Source of the DNA: Paramarasmius palmivorus
Taxonomy: Eukaryota; Basidiomycota; Agaricomycetes; Agaricales; Marasmiaceae
DNA length: 64,000 bases
Assembly (NCBI GenBank): GCA_037176845.1
Contig: JAYKXP010000005.1
Span: 124,001-188,000 of the forward strand
Direction of reading: 5' to 3'
The translations under genes were made by a program, and so were the position numbers. Shown in pieces: positions 1 to 11,495 of the stretch. The notes under the pieces were generated by a model. It was not told the DNA's origin. It worked only from the letters and a program-made list of their open reading frames with translations, and searched no databases. Within the stretch, counting starts at the first letter, position 1, and each line of letters opens with the position of its first letter.

Positions 1-470
1 TCCACTTGCACTAGCAGGCGCCGCCCTTGGCAGATTCGGAGTTGAAGCAGTGAATGTCAAACAACCCTCCGAGTCCGATGTCGTCCGTTGGGGACGGTGT
101 AACACCTCACGTCAAACATGTAAGCGCGCCTACCATCCGAGGCGGTAAGCGCTGGTTAATCAAGGTTTCGGCAGACATTGCCCCATAAAAGGCAGTTCAC
201 GTGGTCGGCGGGGCACGACACTCACGATGCAACTTTGGGGATAGCTTTGGGGATAATTTCTATTGGGGGAGATATAAAAGTAACTTGAACTCTTACCCCA
301 ATACCCAGTGCTTTGGTTTCTTTTCTTTCTCTCCCATATCTCTCTCATCTTCAGTGGCTTCAAGCCTTTATTCAATAACATCGTTCTGCTGCATAAAAAA
401 TGTGTATGTTCTTTCCATTCTCTTTCACAACTTTGATGCAAACTGATATTTGCTCTCAGCTTCATTGACC
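1..470. promoter_or_regulatory. Upstream region with TATA box and probable 5' leader intron
   Basis: No coding region is supported here. A TATAAA sits at 273-278 on the plus strand, about 195 bases before the first ATG of the small gene at 471. Between them lies a CT-rich stretch and a plausible leader intron (donor near 399, polypyrimidine tract and CAG near 458). The layout fits a promoter plus spliced 5' leader, but this is inference from motifs only. Confidence 0.4.
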
Positions 471-722
471 ATGTCGCGCCCCACCATCTCTTCTCCTTTG
501 GCAGACTCTGCCAAGGGCGCTGCAGCAAAGAAAATGCTTCCCAAGCGAAACTCCTCCTTCCCATCCTCACAGGCATTGCGACCGTTCCCAACCGTGTCAG
601 CAGCCTTTCGACCACAGAACCAACCTGGGAAGAAACCAATGAAGATCATTGAACCACCTGCCAACCATCGAAGTACCTTTGTCCTCGACCTTAGCCAGGC
701 GGAGTTTAGTCGTCAGGACTGA
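471..722 (+). CDS. Small basic Ser/Pro-rich protein of unknown function (83 aa)
   Basis: A single open frame gives 83 residues starting MSRPTISS and ending SRQD. It is rich in Ser, Pro and Lys, with no membrane segment, no signal peptide and no domain that I recognise. The start at 471 was preferred over an in-frame upstream ATG at 450 because an intron acceptor-like CAG lies between them. A TATA box upstream and clean codons through the frame favour a real gene. It is not similar to any family I can name, so function is left open. It could also be a short ORF in a longer non-coding transcript. Confidence 0.5.
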   Translation: MSRPTISSPLADSAKGAAAKKMLPKRNSSFPSSQALRPFPTVSAAFRPQNQPGKKPMKIIEPPANHRSTFVLDLSQAEFSRQD

Positions 723-3491
723 GCTCGTCGTCATCGCAGTCGTTTCATTTGGGCGAACTAGGGGAGATTGGACGCTGTGCGCGGGTGTGCCTGTTCGGTA
801 GACCGCTTGCACGGCTGTTGGTTGCCGTGGCTGCTTTCGGGATGAAAGATGTATCGAAATCACTGTATCATTTCCTTACCTTTACTATCCATCCGTCGGT
901 GCTGTTGTTCATTTATTGCTGTCACATGCAGATGTGGTACCCTTCTTGGAATCGTGTACTTTTTGTTATGTGGTAACTTTCGCGATATTTGCATTACCTA
1001 GAGGTTTTTTTGATACGTTTTTTTTCCTCCTCGCTGTCGAAAGCCAATGTACAATATAGTGATTTGCATACGCAATTTCCGTGGTCTTCCGAACTCGTGT
1101 CGGGTTGAGGGTTCAACTTGGAAGCGCGACGAGAGGTAAGTTGATAAGCGCGTTCCCTGGTCTCGGAGCTCTGCGGACTTGTAGTACAAGAAGACTGCCA
1201 TGGGGGTGAGTATGGGAAGGACACGAAAGAGTGCAAACCGTGACCGCGGAAGATGTACCAAGCGTATGGTGAAGCCACCGGAATAGCGTCGCTTTGTCGC
1301 GTCCCGGATCTATTGAGGGCGCTTAAACACGAAGCCCCACCGGACAGCGATATCGTTTCACGGACTTGGTCGAGCTCGTTTCACATTGTTTTGGATACGC
1401 ATGTGGGAGGATCTAGAGAGGCTAGAAAGTGGCAGGTTGTCATAAATAGAACCTCGATTTACTCTGTCAAATGTATCAGACGTGCAGGGGTGCTGAAAAC
1501 ACAGCTCGGTGATGTTGATGAACGGGTATAACTGAGCTAGACCACGAAGAGGATGGGCCTGGTCAACAGTGTCCTATGCAATGGGGCGTCAGCCGCAAAT
1601 ATATGTGTGTGTGTGAAGTACTCGTATCTTCCGAAGCTAGCCCAGCTTGTAAACGTGGAATCTACGTGTGGCCTGGGATTCCGAGCGCGTCTTCCCGTGT
1701 CCGTGAGGAAACTGGGGAAGGAGGAATCAATGTTCCGGGGTTTTCGGTACCGTAGTCCAGTCGTGCCTGCCCCAAACGAACTTGTCAGCAGCAGCAGATA
1801 AGTACTGTACCTAGGGCCATCTTCCGCTCAGCAAAGAGTAGATCAAGTTTTGACTTGTTTCCGACAGACGCCCACCGACCGCCCACCCGCTTTGGGATTG
1901 TTCGCAATACTGCTGCGCAGAGCACCGAACAGATTGAATGGGCCACCGTGGACACGGAAATAAGGCTGTGCCCGAACCTTCGTACTTGGCCCTGGGGTGG
2001 TTCTCTGAGTCCTAAAGAGTGCGAAAGTGCGGGAAGAGTAGCAGAGTAAATGATCTCCCAACTGTGGTGAACATGTGCATTGGGCACCAAGAGTTTGGGA
2101 TTATGAAGGATTATGAATGTGAGTGTGGTGTAGCCCAAGACGGAGCACCACAATCTAACAAAGGAATGAGATGGTCATCCGGCGATGGCCAGATAAAAGA
2201 AAGTGGGTGCGTGCACATTGAACTCAGCGTTGAAGTACAGCATATGCGCAAGAACCCCGGTGAGCACGCAAAGTTGTTGGGAGACCGGGTTCTTGAAAGA
2301 CTCCGTCGGACATATGACCTCGGTGTCATATCGAGGGTGTCGAGAAGAGGAAGAAGCTTCATTATGGAAAGGACTTGTTTAAGATCATTAGATGGATAAG
2401 GTTTCTAGAAGATGGAATGAGGGCTCGAGGCTAGATGGGAGATTCTAATTGGATTCTGAACTGATGACAACGTACTAGCGAACCATATGCTTGAAAAGTT
2501 TAGATGCGAATGAGGTATGCAGGAGCCCACAGTACATCTATTGCAAAATTAAATGATTCATCTGACAATTAATTGATGCCAACTCACCTCCGAAGATTAT
2601 AAGTAGAAGGTTGAAAGCCTTGGTCCCTGCCTTGATTGTAATACAGGATGACTGGTGTATCGGGCGATCTCTACCCGAAGGAAGACTGGAAGCAGAGCTC
2701 CGTGACTCAGGCCCACAGCCAATACCGCCCAGACTCGAGTCCCGAAAGGGTGGGCAGAGGAAGACAAAAGACATATGACACCTTCCAGTAGAAGTTCTCT
2801 TTCCGCTCTAGATTTTGAAATGAGACGGTCATTGGTTACAGCCCCGTTCACGCGGTACTATCCTAGCTCGACTAGGTGAGCTCAGGTAGAGTATTCCGAT
2901 AGTAAGAGTGTTCCGATAGTAGAGCATTCTAGCAAATTCGGACCAGATCGGGTGCAATGCTGGGACATGGAAGAAACCAAGTATGCTTATGTTCAAAAAA
3001 CCTGGAAAAAAATCAGATTTTTGGATAGAATTGATACCGGAAAGATCGGCTTTGACACTGAAAGAAGAAGTGGGCCGGGAAGCAAGTTTGAGGTTGAGGC
3101 ATTGGAAGGGGCGGTGTGCCAGCGTGGGAAAATATTATGAGGCAGGGTCTGGCTGAATCTGTGTTCTCTGCTATTCGTCGACAACGCTCATCGCTGCTAC
3201 CGGCTCTGCCCCAAAGTCTCGTCCCAAATCTCTTTTTTTTCTTCTCTCTTAACGACCCTTACGCAAGAAACGACACTTTTCTCTTCTTCTCGCCCCCACA
3301 TTATCCGCCCACGACCCAATCCCCGTCTCTCCTATCCCACTGCTTTCACCCCCGCTGTTTTCGCTCTCTTCTTCTCGCCCGTACAATATCGTCTCGTTAC
3401 CTTCCTTTAAGCTCGTCTCAAACCCTTTCTGAGGTATCTTGGCCGTCTATAATACAGGCAAATCGGCTCATACCATTTCCTTTGCTCAGAA
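723..3491. other. 2.7 kb region without a supportable gene
   Basis: Open frames of 60-127 codons exist on both strands, but none shows a recognisable protein, consistent splice signals or a start context that stands out. The last 270 bases (about 3220-3490) are strongly CT-rich on the plus strand, which is a typical leader and transcription-start region of fungal housekeeping genes and belongs to the Ras-like gene that follows. The remainder appears to be intergenic or non-coding. Confidence 0.5.
2894..2924. repeat. Short tandem repeat, two copies of a 17 bp unit
   Basis: The unit TTCCGATAGTAAGAGTG is followed directly by TTCCGATAGTAGAG. With only two copies it is a minor feature, possibly a local slippage duplication. 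No gene overlaps it. Confidence 0.5.
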
Positions 3492-4348
3492 ATGGATAAC
3501 TGGAGAGTAGCTGTTCTTGGTGATGGTGGTGTTGGTAAAACGGCCTTGGCTGTTCAGGTGAGTTGTTACTGTGTTGTCTTAACGTGTCTTTGCTCATTGT
3601 TCTCATAGTTTACACTCAACTGTTTTGTCGGTGAGCATTGACTGAATCATTTGTCTCTCGATCGCACGCTTACCAAGACCTCGCATCGTCTCGCACTATA
3701 GAAGTACGTCGTTTGCGGTGCACCCAAGAAAAGAACACTTATCGACTCATTGACAGACATATGATCCGACAATAGAAGATGCATACCGGAAGCAACTGAT
3801 AGTGGACAACCGAATGTGTTTTGTGGAAGTCATCGATACCGCCGGGCAGGGTGCGTAATCCTGACTCATAATCTCAGTTGATATCATACTAAGACAACGC
3901 AGAGGAATACGCCACGCTTCGAGACCAATGGGTCCGGTGAGCTCATATGACCCTCCAATCTTGTCCAAACGACTTACCTCTCTGTAGTGAGGGCCAAGGT
4001 TTTATTCTAGTGTATTCAATTGCCTCGCGGGTCACTTTTGATCGACTGGAGATTTTCCGCCAGTCAATGCGAAGAGTAAAGAGAGGAGATCCAATCTTCA
4101 TGCTTGTGGGGAACAAATGTGACAAGACATACGAACGAGAAGTGTCAAAGGAGGAAGGAGCGGCTCTCGCGCGGCAGTTTGGTTGCGAATTCATTGAAAC
4201 CTCCGCCAAAACGGCACAAAACGTTGAACGCCTTTTCACGAACCTGGTTCGTGCACTCCGACAGACGAAAAACATAGATTCCGGCCCAACAAATGGTCCA
4301 ACGAAGACGAAAGATAAGAATCGCAGCGGAAAGTGTATTATCTTGTAG
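3492..4348 (+). CDS. Ras-like small GTPase (192 aa, CAAX-terminated)
   Basis: Six coding exons: 3492-3557, 3609-3630, 3702-3703, 3757-3850, 3903-3936, 3988-4348 (579 nt). The protein carries the P-loop GDGGVGKTA, the effector segment [12 protein letters not shown], the DTAGQEEY switch II motif, NKCD and ETSAKT. It ends in CIIL, a CAAX prenylation box, so it should be a membrane-anchored GTP/GDP switch of the Ras/Rap/Rsr1 branch. The length matches Ras proteins. Exon 3 is only two bases (AA) and restores residue Glu before TYDPT, giving exactly the spacing of Ras between FV and YDPT; without it two residues are lost. Donors around it are canonical (GTGAGC, GTACGT). Which Ras subfamily (Ras, Rsr1/Bud1, Rheb-like) cannot be settled by eye. 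Confidence 0.93.
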
Positions 4349-4657
4349 GAGACTTTTTTGGGATTACGGCTGTTAGATTCCCTTTTTACCTTCTTTCGAT
4401 GATACCACTATGTTCTTTGCTCGCTTTCTTAACCTTTCGCCCCCCCTCACTTGTCCTTTTCAATGTCCATTTTTTCATCTACTCATGGTTGCTTATTGCA
4501 ACATGCTTCAATGACATGTACATGGGCGCCTGCACGCGTCTTAGCCATATCTGTGTTAATGTGAATAATTGACACGTCTTGTCAACGTCTACGTACGTGC
4601 GTATCAAACAGTTCTATACTCCATGTCGATGCCTCTCTCCCCTATCCTCTGACCGTC

Positions 4658-5756
4658 ATGTCTTTCACATTAGCGCACTCCTGCCCAGAGCCTGACTTCT
4701 TCATCCGGTCGGTCCCTGACAATCAAACTTTCCCCGCGAAGAGAGATGCTCTGGCTTCTACTTCAGAGGTCTTTCGTAGGTCTATTGTGCCTTTCTTTAC
4801 CGCAGACCTTATCATCTGACATGCCAGGTGATATGTTTTCTTGTTGCAACGATGAGGAAAAGCTCCTGGATCTACATGAATGTCCGACAACGACAGCTAC
4901 ACTACTGGCCCTGATCCATCAGCCCCCTTCTCTTCCGGTGGCCTTGCGCGAGTCTGATCCTGCAGATGGGCTCATACCCAAGGTTGTTCACGATCCCACA
5001 ACTGTCATACCTCTTCCTATTCTTCCGTCACTGTTTGCGCTGGCAGACAAGTATTCATTGTCGGACACCATCATTCAATCCCTAAGGGGACATTTGCTAG
5101 CAAACGCTCCGAATGATCCTCTTCATGTCTATGGACTTGCTCTTTCGCTTGAGCTTGAGGGTGTTGCCTCAAAAGCAACTCAGTATTTGAAACCGTTGGC
5201 TTCCTATTCTTTGGATCAGATCAAGGCCATACCGACCGTCGACGCGTATCACCGTGTAGCGCAGCTACAAGATTTTCGTGTCAGGTCGTTGCGTCAGATT
5301 CTGTTGGAAGAAGACATTTTCCCGCATGGTGTGTAGCAATGCTTTTGTGGGGTCAACGATACACAGCCGACCTAATTCGATTCCGAACCTCCAGGTTACG
5401 GATCTTGTGCTTCTCATCGCGAGGTCACCATCTCTCTTTGGCAAGAGACCAGAATGAAACTGGGGCTCAAGTTGGACACGTGTAAGTCGCCTTATCCTTA
5501 TCCTTATAATCTTCGGGACGAAACCCTTTGGAATTCCTCAGTAACAGATGTCGCCGGAGAAATGGAGGCTGTAGCGAATCTCCATCCAGTTAAAGACTGT
5601 CCAACGTGTCGCAAGGCGTGTAGTGCCGCAATAGATATGCTTCGAGTATGCCATCCATCCCATATTCATATCCGTTCTAATACCTTTGACCAGTACAAGT
5701 GCAGGAAGATTCCAAGAGAAACAGGACGCCTTTCATTAGGTCATTCAATATCATGA
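4658..5756 (+). CDS. BTB/POZ-domain protein
   Basis: Exons 4658-4775, 4828-5328, 5395-5481 and 5548-5756 form a continuous 304-codon frame. The N-terminus (MSFTLAHSCPEPDFFIRSVP, then VFRDMFSCC) has the pattern of the BTB fold that is abundant in mushroom-forming fungi: a short strand, an acidic DFFI segment and the F-x-x-MF helix. A leucine-rich helical middle follows, then a Cys-rich tail with CPTCRKAC. BTB domains mediate dimerisation or Cullin-3 binding; the partner here is unknown. The last 48 nt intron-like stretch (about 5647-5694) has GT-AG ends, keeps the frame and has no stop, so spliced (288 aa) and retained forms are both possible. Confidence 0.75.
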
Positions 5757-5841
5757 TGGTACAGCTCTATGCCACGTAGTGTAACGGCCTGCCTGTATTA
5801 CGATGTGTGCTAATGATACGTATTACCATGAAGGGTTCCAA

Positions 5842-6590
5842 TTACTTGTTGTGCCACAATAGTGTCCTCAAGTCCTTCCATATTTCGGAATCGCGGTATA
5901 GATAGGTCATCGAGTTGAACATGCCTGGCTGGATCGTCTCTCCTCGGTTTTTGAACAGCCACATCACCGCACCCCATGATAACGCAGCGAATAGCGAGAA
6001 GTACCGTGCGTTTGGCGGTAAGGGTTTGACGGCACCACTACGTGGGGATTGGGGGGAAGCGTTGTATGGGTCGCTTGCTCTTGGAATGAACGATGCTACC
6101 ACGCGGGATACGACATAAAGCACAATCTATTGACAAGCTAGATGAGCAACAGCTTTTTCTGTCATATAAAGAACACATACCTGCTCATTGACTGCAGTAC
6201 GGTCTCCAAACACCACGTATCCACCCAAAAGACCTGCAATGAAGGTATCCAAGTTCCTCTCCTTTCCACCGTTGGTTTTCTTCTGCAAAAGCATTATGGT
6301 CTTGTATATGGACACAAACTTGGCCAGATTCAATGCATGCTGCTTTGTGGCTCGATAAATGACACGTAGACGAGACCGCCAACTAGAGTTTGGTCAGTGA
6401 AAAATTGGAAGCACCGAAGAGAATTCATTACTTACTCTCCACGGCCAAACAATATTGACATCACAACGGCATGGGGAAACCGCACTTTAACACCGTAGAC
6501 AAAGCCATTTCGAGCACCTTTGAGGATAGCAAGGTAATCATGAAAGGCGGGGTTAGCGACGATTTCGTTCAGCGCAGCGATGGAGGCCAT
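5842..6590 (-). CDS. Peroxisomal membrane protein PXMP4/PMP24 family (213 aa)
   Basis: Exons (minus strand) 6436-6590, 6181-6382 and 5842-6126 give 642 nt. The protein reads ILKGARNGFVYGVKVRFPHA near residue 25, then NLAKFVSIYK, GLLGGYVVFGD, VLYVVSRV and MTYLYRDSEIWKD near the C-terminus. These are the landmarks of the peroxisomal membrane protein 4 family, related to the Tim17/Tim22/Tim23/PMP24 superfamily, and the length is nearly that of the human protein (212 aa). Four hydrophobic segments are visible. The role is integral peroxisomal membrane protein; the molecular activity of the family is poorly defined. The start ATG (MASIAALNE) was chosen because it gives the family's usual length. 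Confidence 0.9.
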
Positions 6591-6999
6591 GAAGGTTAAC
6601 GTTAGGAGAGGGACTATGAAGGCTATTTTCAAAACCGACCGAGTTATCGAGAATCACATGCAATTGACATTGGGTATAGTGTGTACTAGGGTAGACTGTA
6701 TAGTCGACATTAAAAAGTTTGTGGTATTGCGTACGATAGCATGAATGAATGCGAGCAAAGTTAGCAAGGACAGCAAGTAAAAGCAAAGCACTGTGATAGA
6801 TGTCGACTTGATGTTAGCATATGAAGTGCTGCCTGAAAATAATCAAAACAAGAAAGCATTTGGCTCTGACGAGCTAGCTATAGAGGAATATCTCAAGACA
6901 ATGTTAGCTGAGATTCACTGAGCAGGTTCAGCAAGGTAATTGTCGAGAAGGCTTCAAAATAGAAAATGAGCACTCTGCCCACTTATGAGATAGAATTAC
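6591..6999. other. Intergenic region between two minus-strand genes
   Basis: About 400 bases lie between the stop of the chromodomain gene and the start of the PXMP4-like gene. It should hold the terminator of the former and the promoter of the latter. It is AT-richer than its neighbours. I see no additional gene; a 77-codon open frame on the minus strand has no protein character. Confidence 0.5.
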
Positions 7000-8485
7000 T
7001 CACTGCGTGGTTGCTTCATCTTCGTCTACCGAGTCATCTTCGACGGAAGGAGAAGGAGGTGGATAAACAAGATCATAGTCACTGAAAGTCAAAGCGTGAG
7101 GAGGTAGTTCCCTTAGAAAGTGCAGTGTGAAGACAACGCACTCATCACGTTCGCCCGAGTTAGGGGGTGTCCTTTCTCGCCAGTCATGGCTTGAAAGCAG
7201 GATCTCATCGGCAGAAGTAATGTCGTGGTTGTCCTCCACGCAATACAAAGGAGCAATCTCTTCCTGGGAGTACATGTCTTGGTCGACGTCCATTTCTTGG
7301 TCAAGGATAATCCCAGCCTCAAATTCCTCCGTGGCGTCTGCTTCCGAGTTGAGTGCTGCAGATACGACACTGTGAATTGCATCCATGGATTCCCACTCGT
7401 GCTGATAACGTTGGGGCGGGTTAACGAATTCATGCATAAAGGCACGCTCCCTGTCTTCTGGCAATTGCAAGCCATAGTTGCGACTACGGAACAACGCCGC
7501 TTTCGTTCGCAGGTTGCTACCACTGACGACGTGGTACCTCTTTGCGTCGTGAACTGTCGCAGTTTTGGACGCTCGAGTCCGTTTGCGAGTTGACTCTCCG
7601 TGTCGCCTGCGGTTTCGAGGCTTGGCATTCGACGTCCTCGGGCGTTCATCGTCAAATTCATCTTCGCTTTCGTCTTGTTTTTCATCTTCAGAGCACTCGG
7701 TGGTAGACCCTGTCTCATAGCCGTCAGGTGAGGGTGTCCTTCTCCGCTACCAAACGTAACTTGGATTAGTGATGAAGGCGGATACAAAACGGGGTGTTGC
7801 ACACCTTACTCCATCTCGAGGGAATTCTTATTTTAAGCGTGTTGTCCGATGTTGGCGTCCGTTTTGTCACTTTGGAGAGGGGTGCTTTTTCCAACTGCTC
7901 GTCTGATAACCATTAATTTGGGCATATGTATGGGCAACAAAAGACCTACCAAGATGCTCTGGAGTGATGACGAAGTGCGTCCCAAGCTCATACTTGTCTG
8001 AATGCTCTTTAGCTTCACATGTCGGGTCAACCCGACTCCAAAATGTTTCCAGCACATCCTCGCAGTACATGAGGTTTTCTGTTGGTTGCCAACTAAAAAG
8101 ACAAAGTTATGACACTTGAGCGTGAATCCCAGATTCGAATCACCAACCTATTCTCACAAGTACCATAGTCCCGCCACTATGCGAAGAACGCTTCACCAGC
8201 CAGCCTTTACTACGGTATGTAAGGGACTTACCTTCACGCGGTACGCCTAGACAGCAATGGGTCAGTGGAGGACATACACCAGAAGAAAACGAATGGCTTA
8301 CCCACTCTCCATCATCATGGATTCTAGCGGCAAGAAGAAACTCTGATTTATTCAAGGTAGAGATTTGAGTCTAGGTATCACAAATGAAACGACCTACCCC
8401 CCAAGGACTTACCAACTTCGTAGAGAATGCGACCATCATCAGTTCTGGGTAATGGTGTTGACTCCCGTTCGAAAGAACGAGGCAT
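7000..8485 (-). CDS. Chromodomain protein (381 aa)
   Basis: Seven exons on the minus strand: 8413-8485, 8302-8342, 8232-8246, 8148-8176, 7950-8092, 7805-7902, 7000-7746 (1146 nt, frame closed). Residues about 20-75 form a chromodomain: LYEVEFLLAARIHDDGEW, then YRVKWRDYG, then SWQPTENL and LETFWSRV, with the aromatic cage positions (Tyr, Trp, Trp/Tyr) present. Chromodomains read methylated histone tails. The domain is split over four exons, one of only 15 bases. The rest is an acidic/basic low-complexity region (SEDEKQDESEDEFDD, then NRRRHGESTRKRTR) and an acidic C-terminus without another domain. It is not an HP1 protein, as no chromoshadow domain is visible. It starts 184 bases from the divergent Mtc1-like gene. 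Confidence 0.82.
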
Positions 8486-8669
8486 TTCAGATGTTGAAGT
8501 AGACTGCTATTCACGGAAAGAGAAGAGAAATGTTTATTCTTGTGTTTCAACTATCCCCAGCGTAGCCAGTGCCACTCGCTGATGAAAGTTCAAAGTCAAG
8601 ATGTGCAGGTGACGTTGACGCGCGCCAATTGTTGGTCGCAAGCCCAAGCCTCTCTTTCCATCTCTCACC

Positions 8670-10120
8670 ATGTCCAAATCGAAACAGGAAGAAGCTCTTC
8701 AGTTCCTGGACGATCTTGACTCCTTCACTCCAATTGCAGAAGGAGGAAGTGTTTCTGCACCAAGCCAATCCGGCAACCCTGCTACTGCTGGTAACGAGGG
8801 GGAAGCAGAAGCACTCGCATTCCTCGACGAAATCACCCAGAAGAGTTCTGAGCCAACCAAATCAACCATCGCACCCATAGATAGGCCCTTATCCAGAGCG
8901 GGTACCCCAACTTTGAGGAAGAGCACCGAACGTGTCAAGCTCGGAGGCTCCTCTTTAGCTCCTGCCACGAGCTCGAGGGCATCCACGCCTCCTACTCACT
9001 CTAAATCTGCCTCTGGCAGCGGTGGTGCTCCAGCACAAGCCCCAGCTGCGGGTGGTTGGGGATGGGGATCTGTTTGGAATACGGCATCGGCAGCACTGCA
9101 ACAAGCCAAGACTGTCGTTGACGAGCAGGTCAAGAATCTCCCAAATAACGAGCAGGCTAGGAAATGGAGTGAGGGAGTGATGGAGTACGCCAAGCAGGCA
9201 AAGATTGACAAACTTAGTGAGTTTATTGAGTTACTAGTAATTCGCTTTCTAACTGGTGGGATCGTAGGTCAGGATTTCAAACGCGTCGGTCTTTCGACGC
9301 TAACAGATATTCTCAATGTTGTCGCACCGCCGATATCGGAACATGAAGTGATTCAGGTTTGGCTCAGCCATGACATGCAAGGATACGACGGTGTCGAGAC
9401 GTTGGTCTATCGTGCAATGTCTCGAGTGTGTTGCTTCCCTCTTCATGTTTGCTGATACCGATCTGAGATATGCCAACAGGTAATGGAACAGGTTGAAGGC
9501 GGTGACCTTGTCGTAAATAGAGGGGACTCGTCGAAACCTAAAGAGGAAGGTAGTGACGCAGCGAGAGATCTCAATGCCGTTGAAAACTACGAGGCGGCTG
9601 TGAAACTGGCTCAGGTTGAACTTGCTCCCTTCAAGCGTATCGACGTGTACTAATCATACATTCTTACCAGGCTAAGCTCGCTGAACTCATCAAGAAGACC
9701 AAAACCGAAGAATCGGCTCAGTCTTCCAACATCCAGTCACCCACGTCTTATTCCAATGTGTTCCTCCATATACAGCCATTCTTTGCTTCATATGTCATAC
9801 CTGCTGCAGCGACAGATTCTACCGAGTCGTCTGCTCCCCCAGTCCAGGCGAAGCAACAGCACCTCCAGTTCTTGATCTACCTCTCCGACCCATCTCACAG
9901 TCTTGTCCACTCTACAATTACACAAGCTGCGCCAGGCGCTTGGCTGGCGATATGGGACGACTACGACCGGGTCGAGGACCTTGTTGCTGAGGCACTTCGC
10001 GTTGGTGTCGAGGTCATTGCCCAAGAATACGTGGTCTCCAGAATGGGTTGGGCAAAACAAGCCATCGAGAAGGGCGTGGCTGAAGTGGAAGCTGCAGAAA
10101 AGCTGCAGGAAGAGTCGTGA
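8670..10120 (+). CDS. Mtc1-like protein (DUF5427 family, 429 aa)
   Basis: Exons 8670-9216, 9268-9425, 9480-9614 and 9671-10120 total 1290 nt. It starts MSKSKQEEALQFLDDLDSF with a second ALAFLDEITQ motif, followed by a Ser/Pro-rich linker, GGWGWGSVWNTASAALQQAK, and a folded C-terminal half containing VFLHIQPFF, LIYLSDPSHS and APGAWLAIWDDYDRVEDLV. This arrangement is that of fungal maintenance-of-telomere-capping protein 1 (DUF5427), a cytosolic and ribosome-associated family of unclear biochemistry. The name refers to a genetic interaction in yeast and does not prove a telomere role here. The conserved WGSVW stretch and the length support the assignment. Confidence 0.85.
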
Positions 10121-10314
10121 CTATTTGTGTAATCTTCGAAGCCAAGTTTTTCACCCATGTACACTACACAATTGTCGGTTTGGTTTTTGTATCGGTCTTT
10201 TGGCACGCACCCGGTCTCGGTCTAATATTTATTCTTACGATTCTTTACGGAGGTTCAGGGTGAAAGTAGTAGCAATGAAGTGAATGCATTCTATCTGACA
10301 AGGTGTATGTATAT
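10121..10314. terminator. Convergent 3' ends of Mtc1-like and complex I genes
   Basis: The two genes converge with 194 bases between their stop codons. The space is T-rich and must contain both polyadenylation regions. No other feature is seen. Confidence 0.4.
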
Positions 10315-11438
10315 TTATTTTTTGGGCTCCTCGGCCTTGGGTGGTGGCAGAGGTTTGAGGTTATCTGGCCTGATAGGTGCTGCACCTTCCCCGACTTGTT
10401 CCCAAGGTGACGATGATTCAAAGTTACTGAGGCCCTGAGTTAGCATTAATTGTTCAAGGGTGTAGATAAGAGAACATACCGGAAGGCTTGGGTAAGTTGG
10501 AGTGGCTCATATACGACTCGTTTGCGCTCCTCGTCGTAGCGTACCTCCGTGTAGCCCTAGAGAAGTAGAAGTGTTTAGAACTTGGAAGCTAAAGATATGC
10601 AACTGTTGTCACATACAGTGAGTGGGAAGTCCTTGCGCAATGGGTGACCCTCGAAGCCTGTGATGCATCTGTTAGATGGAAACATGGCGGTCCTTTCAGG
10701 AAAACGAACCATAGTCAGTTAGGATACGACGGCTGAGAAATTCTGTCAGCAATTTGAAGGGTGCAGGCAAATAAATAGAGCGTACAGATCTGGGTGGCCG
10801 CTGAAGAAAATTCCGAACAAGTCCCAAGCTTCACGCTCATACCTGGTTGGAATGACGGTTAAATTTGCGTTACTAGTGAAATTCCGGAGCAAACGCACCA
10901 ATCTGCACCTCTGAACAGCTCAAATGCACTAGGAACATGGTCTCCCTCTCCCGCATACGTCTTCACCCGAATTCTTCCTCGGTACTTGACACTCAGCATA
11001 TGATACACAACCTCAAATCGTTTCTCTCTCTCTGGAAAATCAACACCACTAATGTCCATAACGCTCTTGAATTGGCACTGAGAGTGGTCTCGGAGGAATT
11101 GGAGAACGGGAAGAATCGCGGAAGGCGCGACGTAGAGAGTAAGTTCATCCTTGACGACCGAGAATTGTTGAATGAATTTGGGAAGACATTGGGTGAGATA
11201 GGAACCGTATGTGTGAAGCTGCTCTGTTGCTTCGGCGTACTTGGTGAGGGCAGGGTTTGGAGAAGTTGGTTCGGTGAAGGGTGAGGTAGAAGCTAGAGAA
11301 AAATATTGAGAAATAGCTGAGATATTTTCTGGTATGAAATAAAATACCTTTATTCTGAGCAGAAGCGTGTACTAGACGTATAGAACGAGTAGCACACGTC
11401 CGTCGCAGAGATTGAAGTGCTGCCCTCGAGAGCATCAT
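10315..11438 (-). CDS. NADH:ubiquinone oxidoreductase 30-kDa subunit (NDUFS3 family), mitochondrial
   Basis: A core subunit of complex I (NuoC homologue) in the peripheral arm. The first exon, 11348-11438, encodes an Arg/Ser-rich mitochondrial presequence ([18 protein letters not shown]). Exon 2, 10899-11292, holds the 30-kDa domain with [12 protein letters not shown] and RIRVKTY. Later exons hold [38 protein letters not shown] and [10 protein letters not shown], the family signature. The protein ends AEEPKK. Two start codons are adjacent (11436-11438 and 11433-11435). At least five short introns occur. It starts only 57 bases from the divergently transcribed SPF27 gene. Confidence 0.95.
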
Positions 11439-11495
11439 GGGCGTTCAGTCAAACCAGTTGCGGAGATTACCGACCTTGCTCTGTTCTACTCACTC
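11439..11495. promoter_or_regulatory. 57 bp bidirectional promoter between NDUFS3-like and SPF27 genes
   Basis: The start codons of two divergent housekeeping genes are separated by 57 bases. Core promoter elements of each gene must therefore overlap the other's leader or coding sequence. No TATA box is visible in the gap. Confidence 0.6.

Noticed and set aside
1785..2399. Overlapping open frames of 122 and 126 codons on opposite strands
   Set aside because: Neither has recognisable protein character, promoter or splice pattern; they look like chance frames in a GC-moderate intergenic region.
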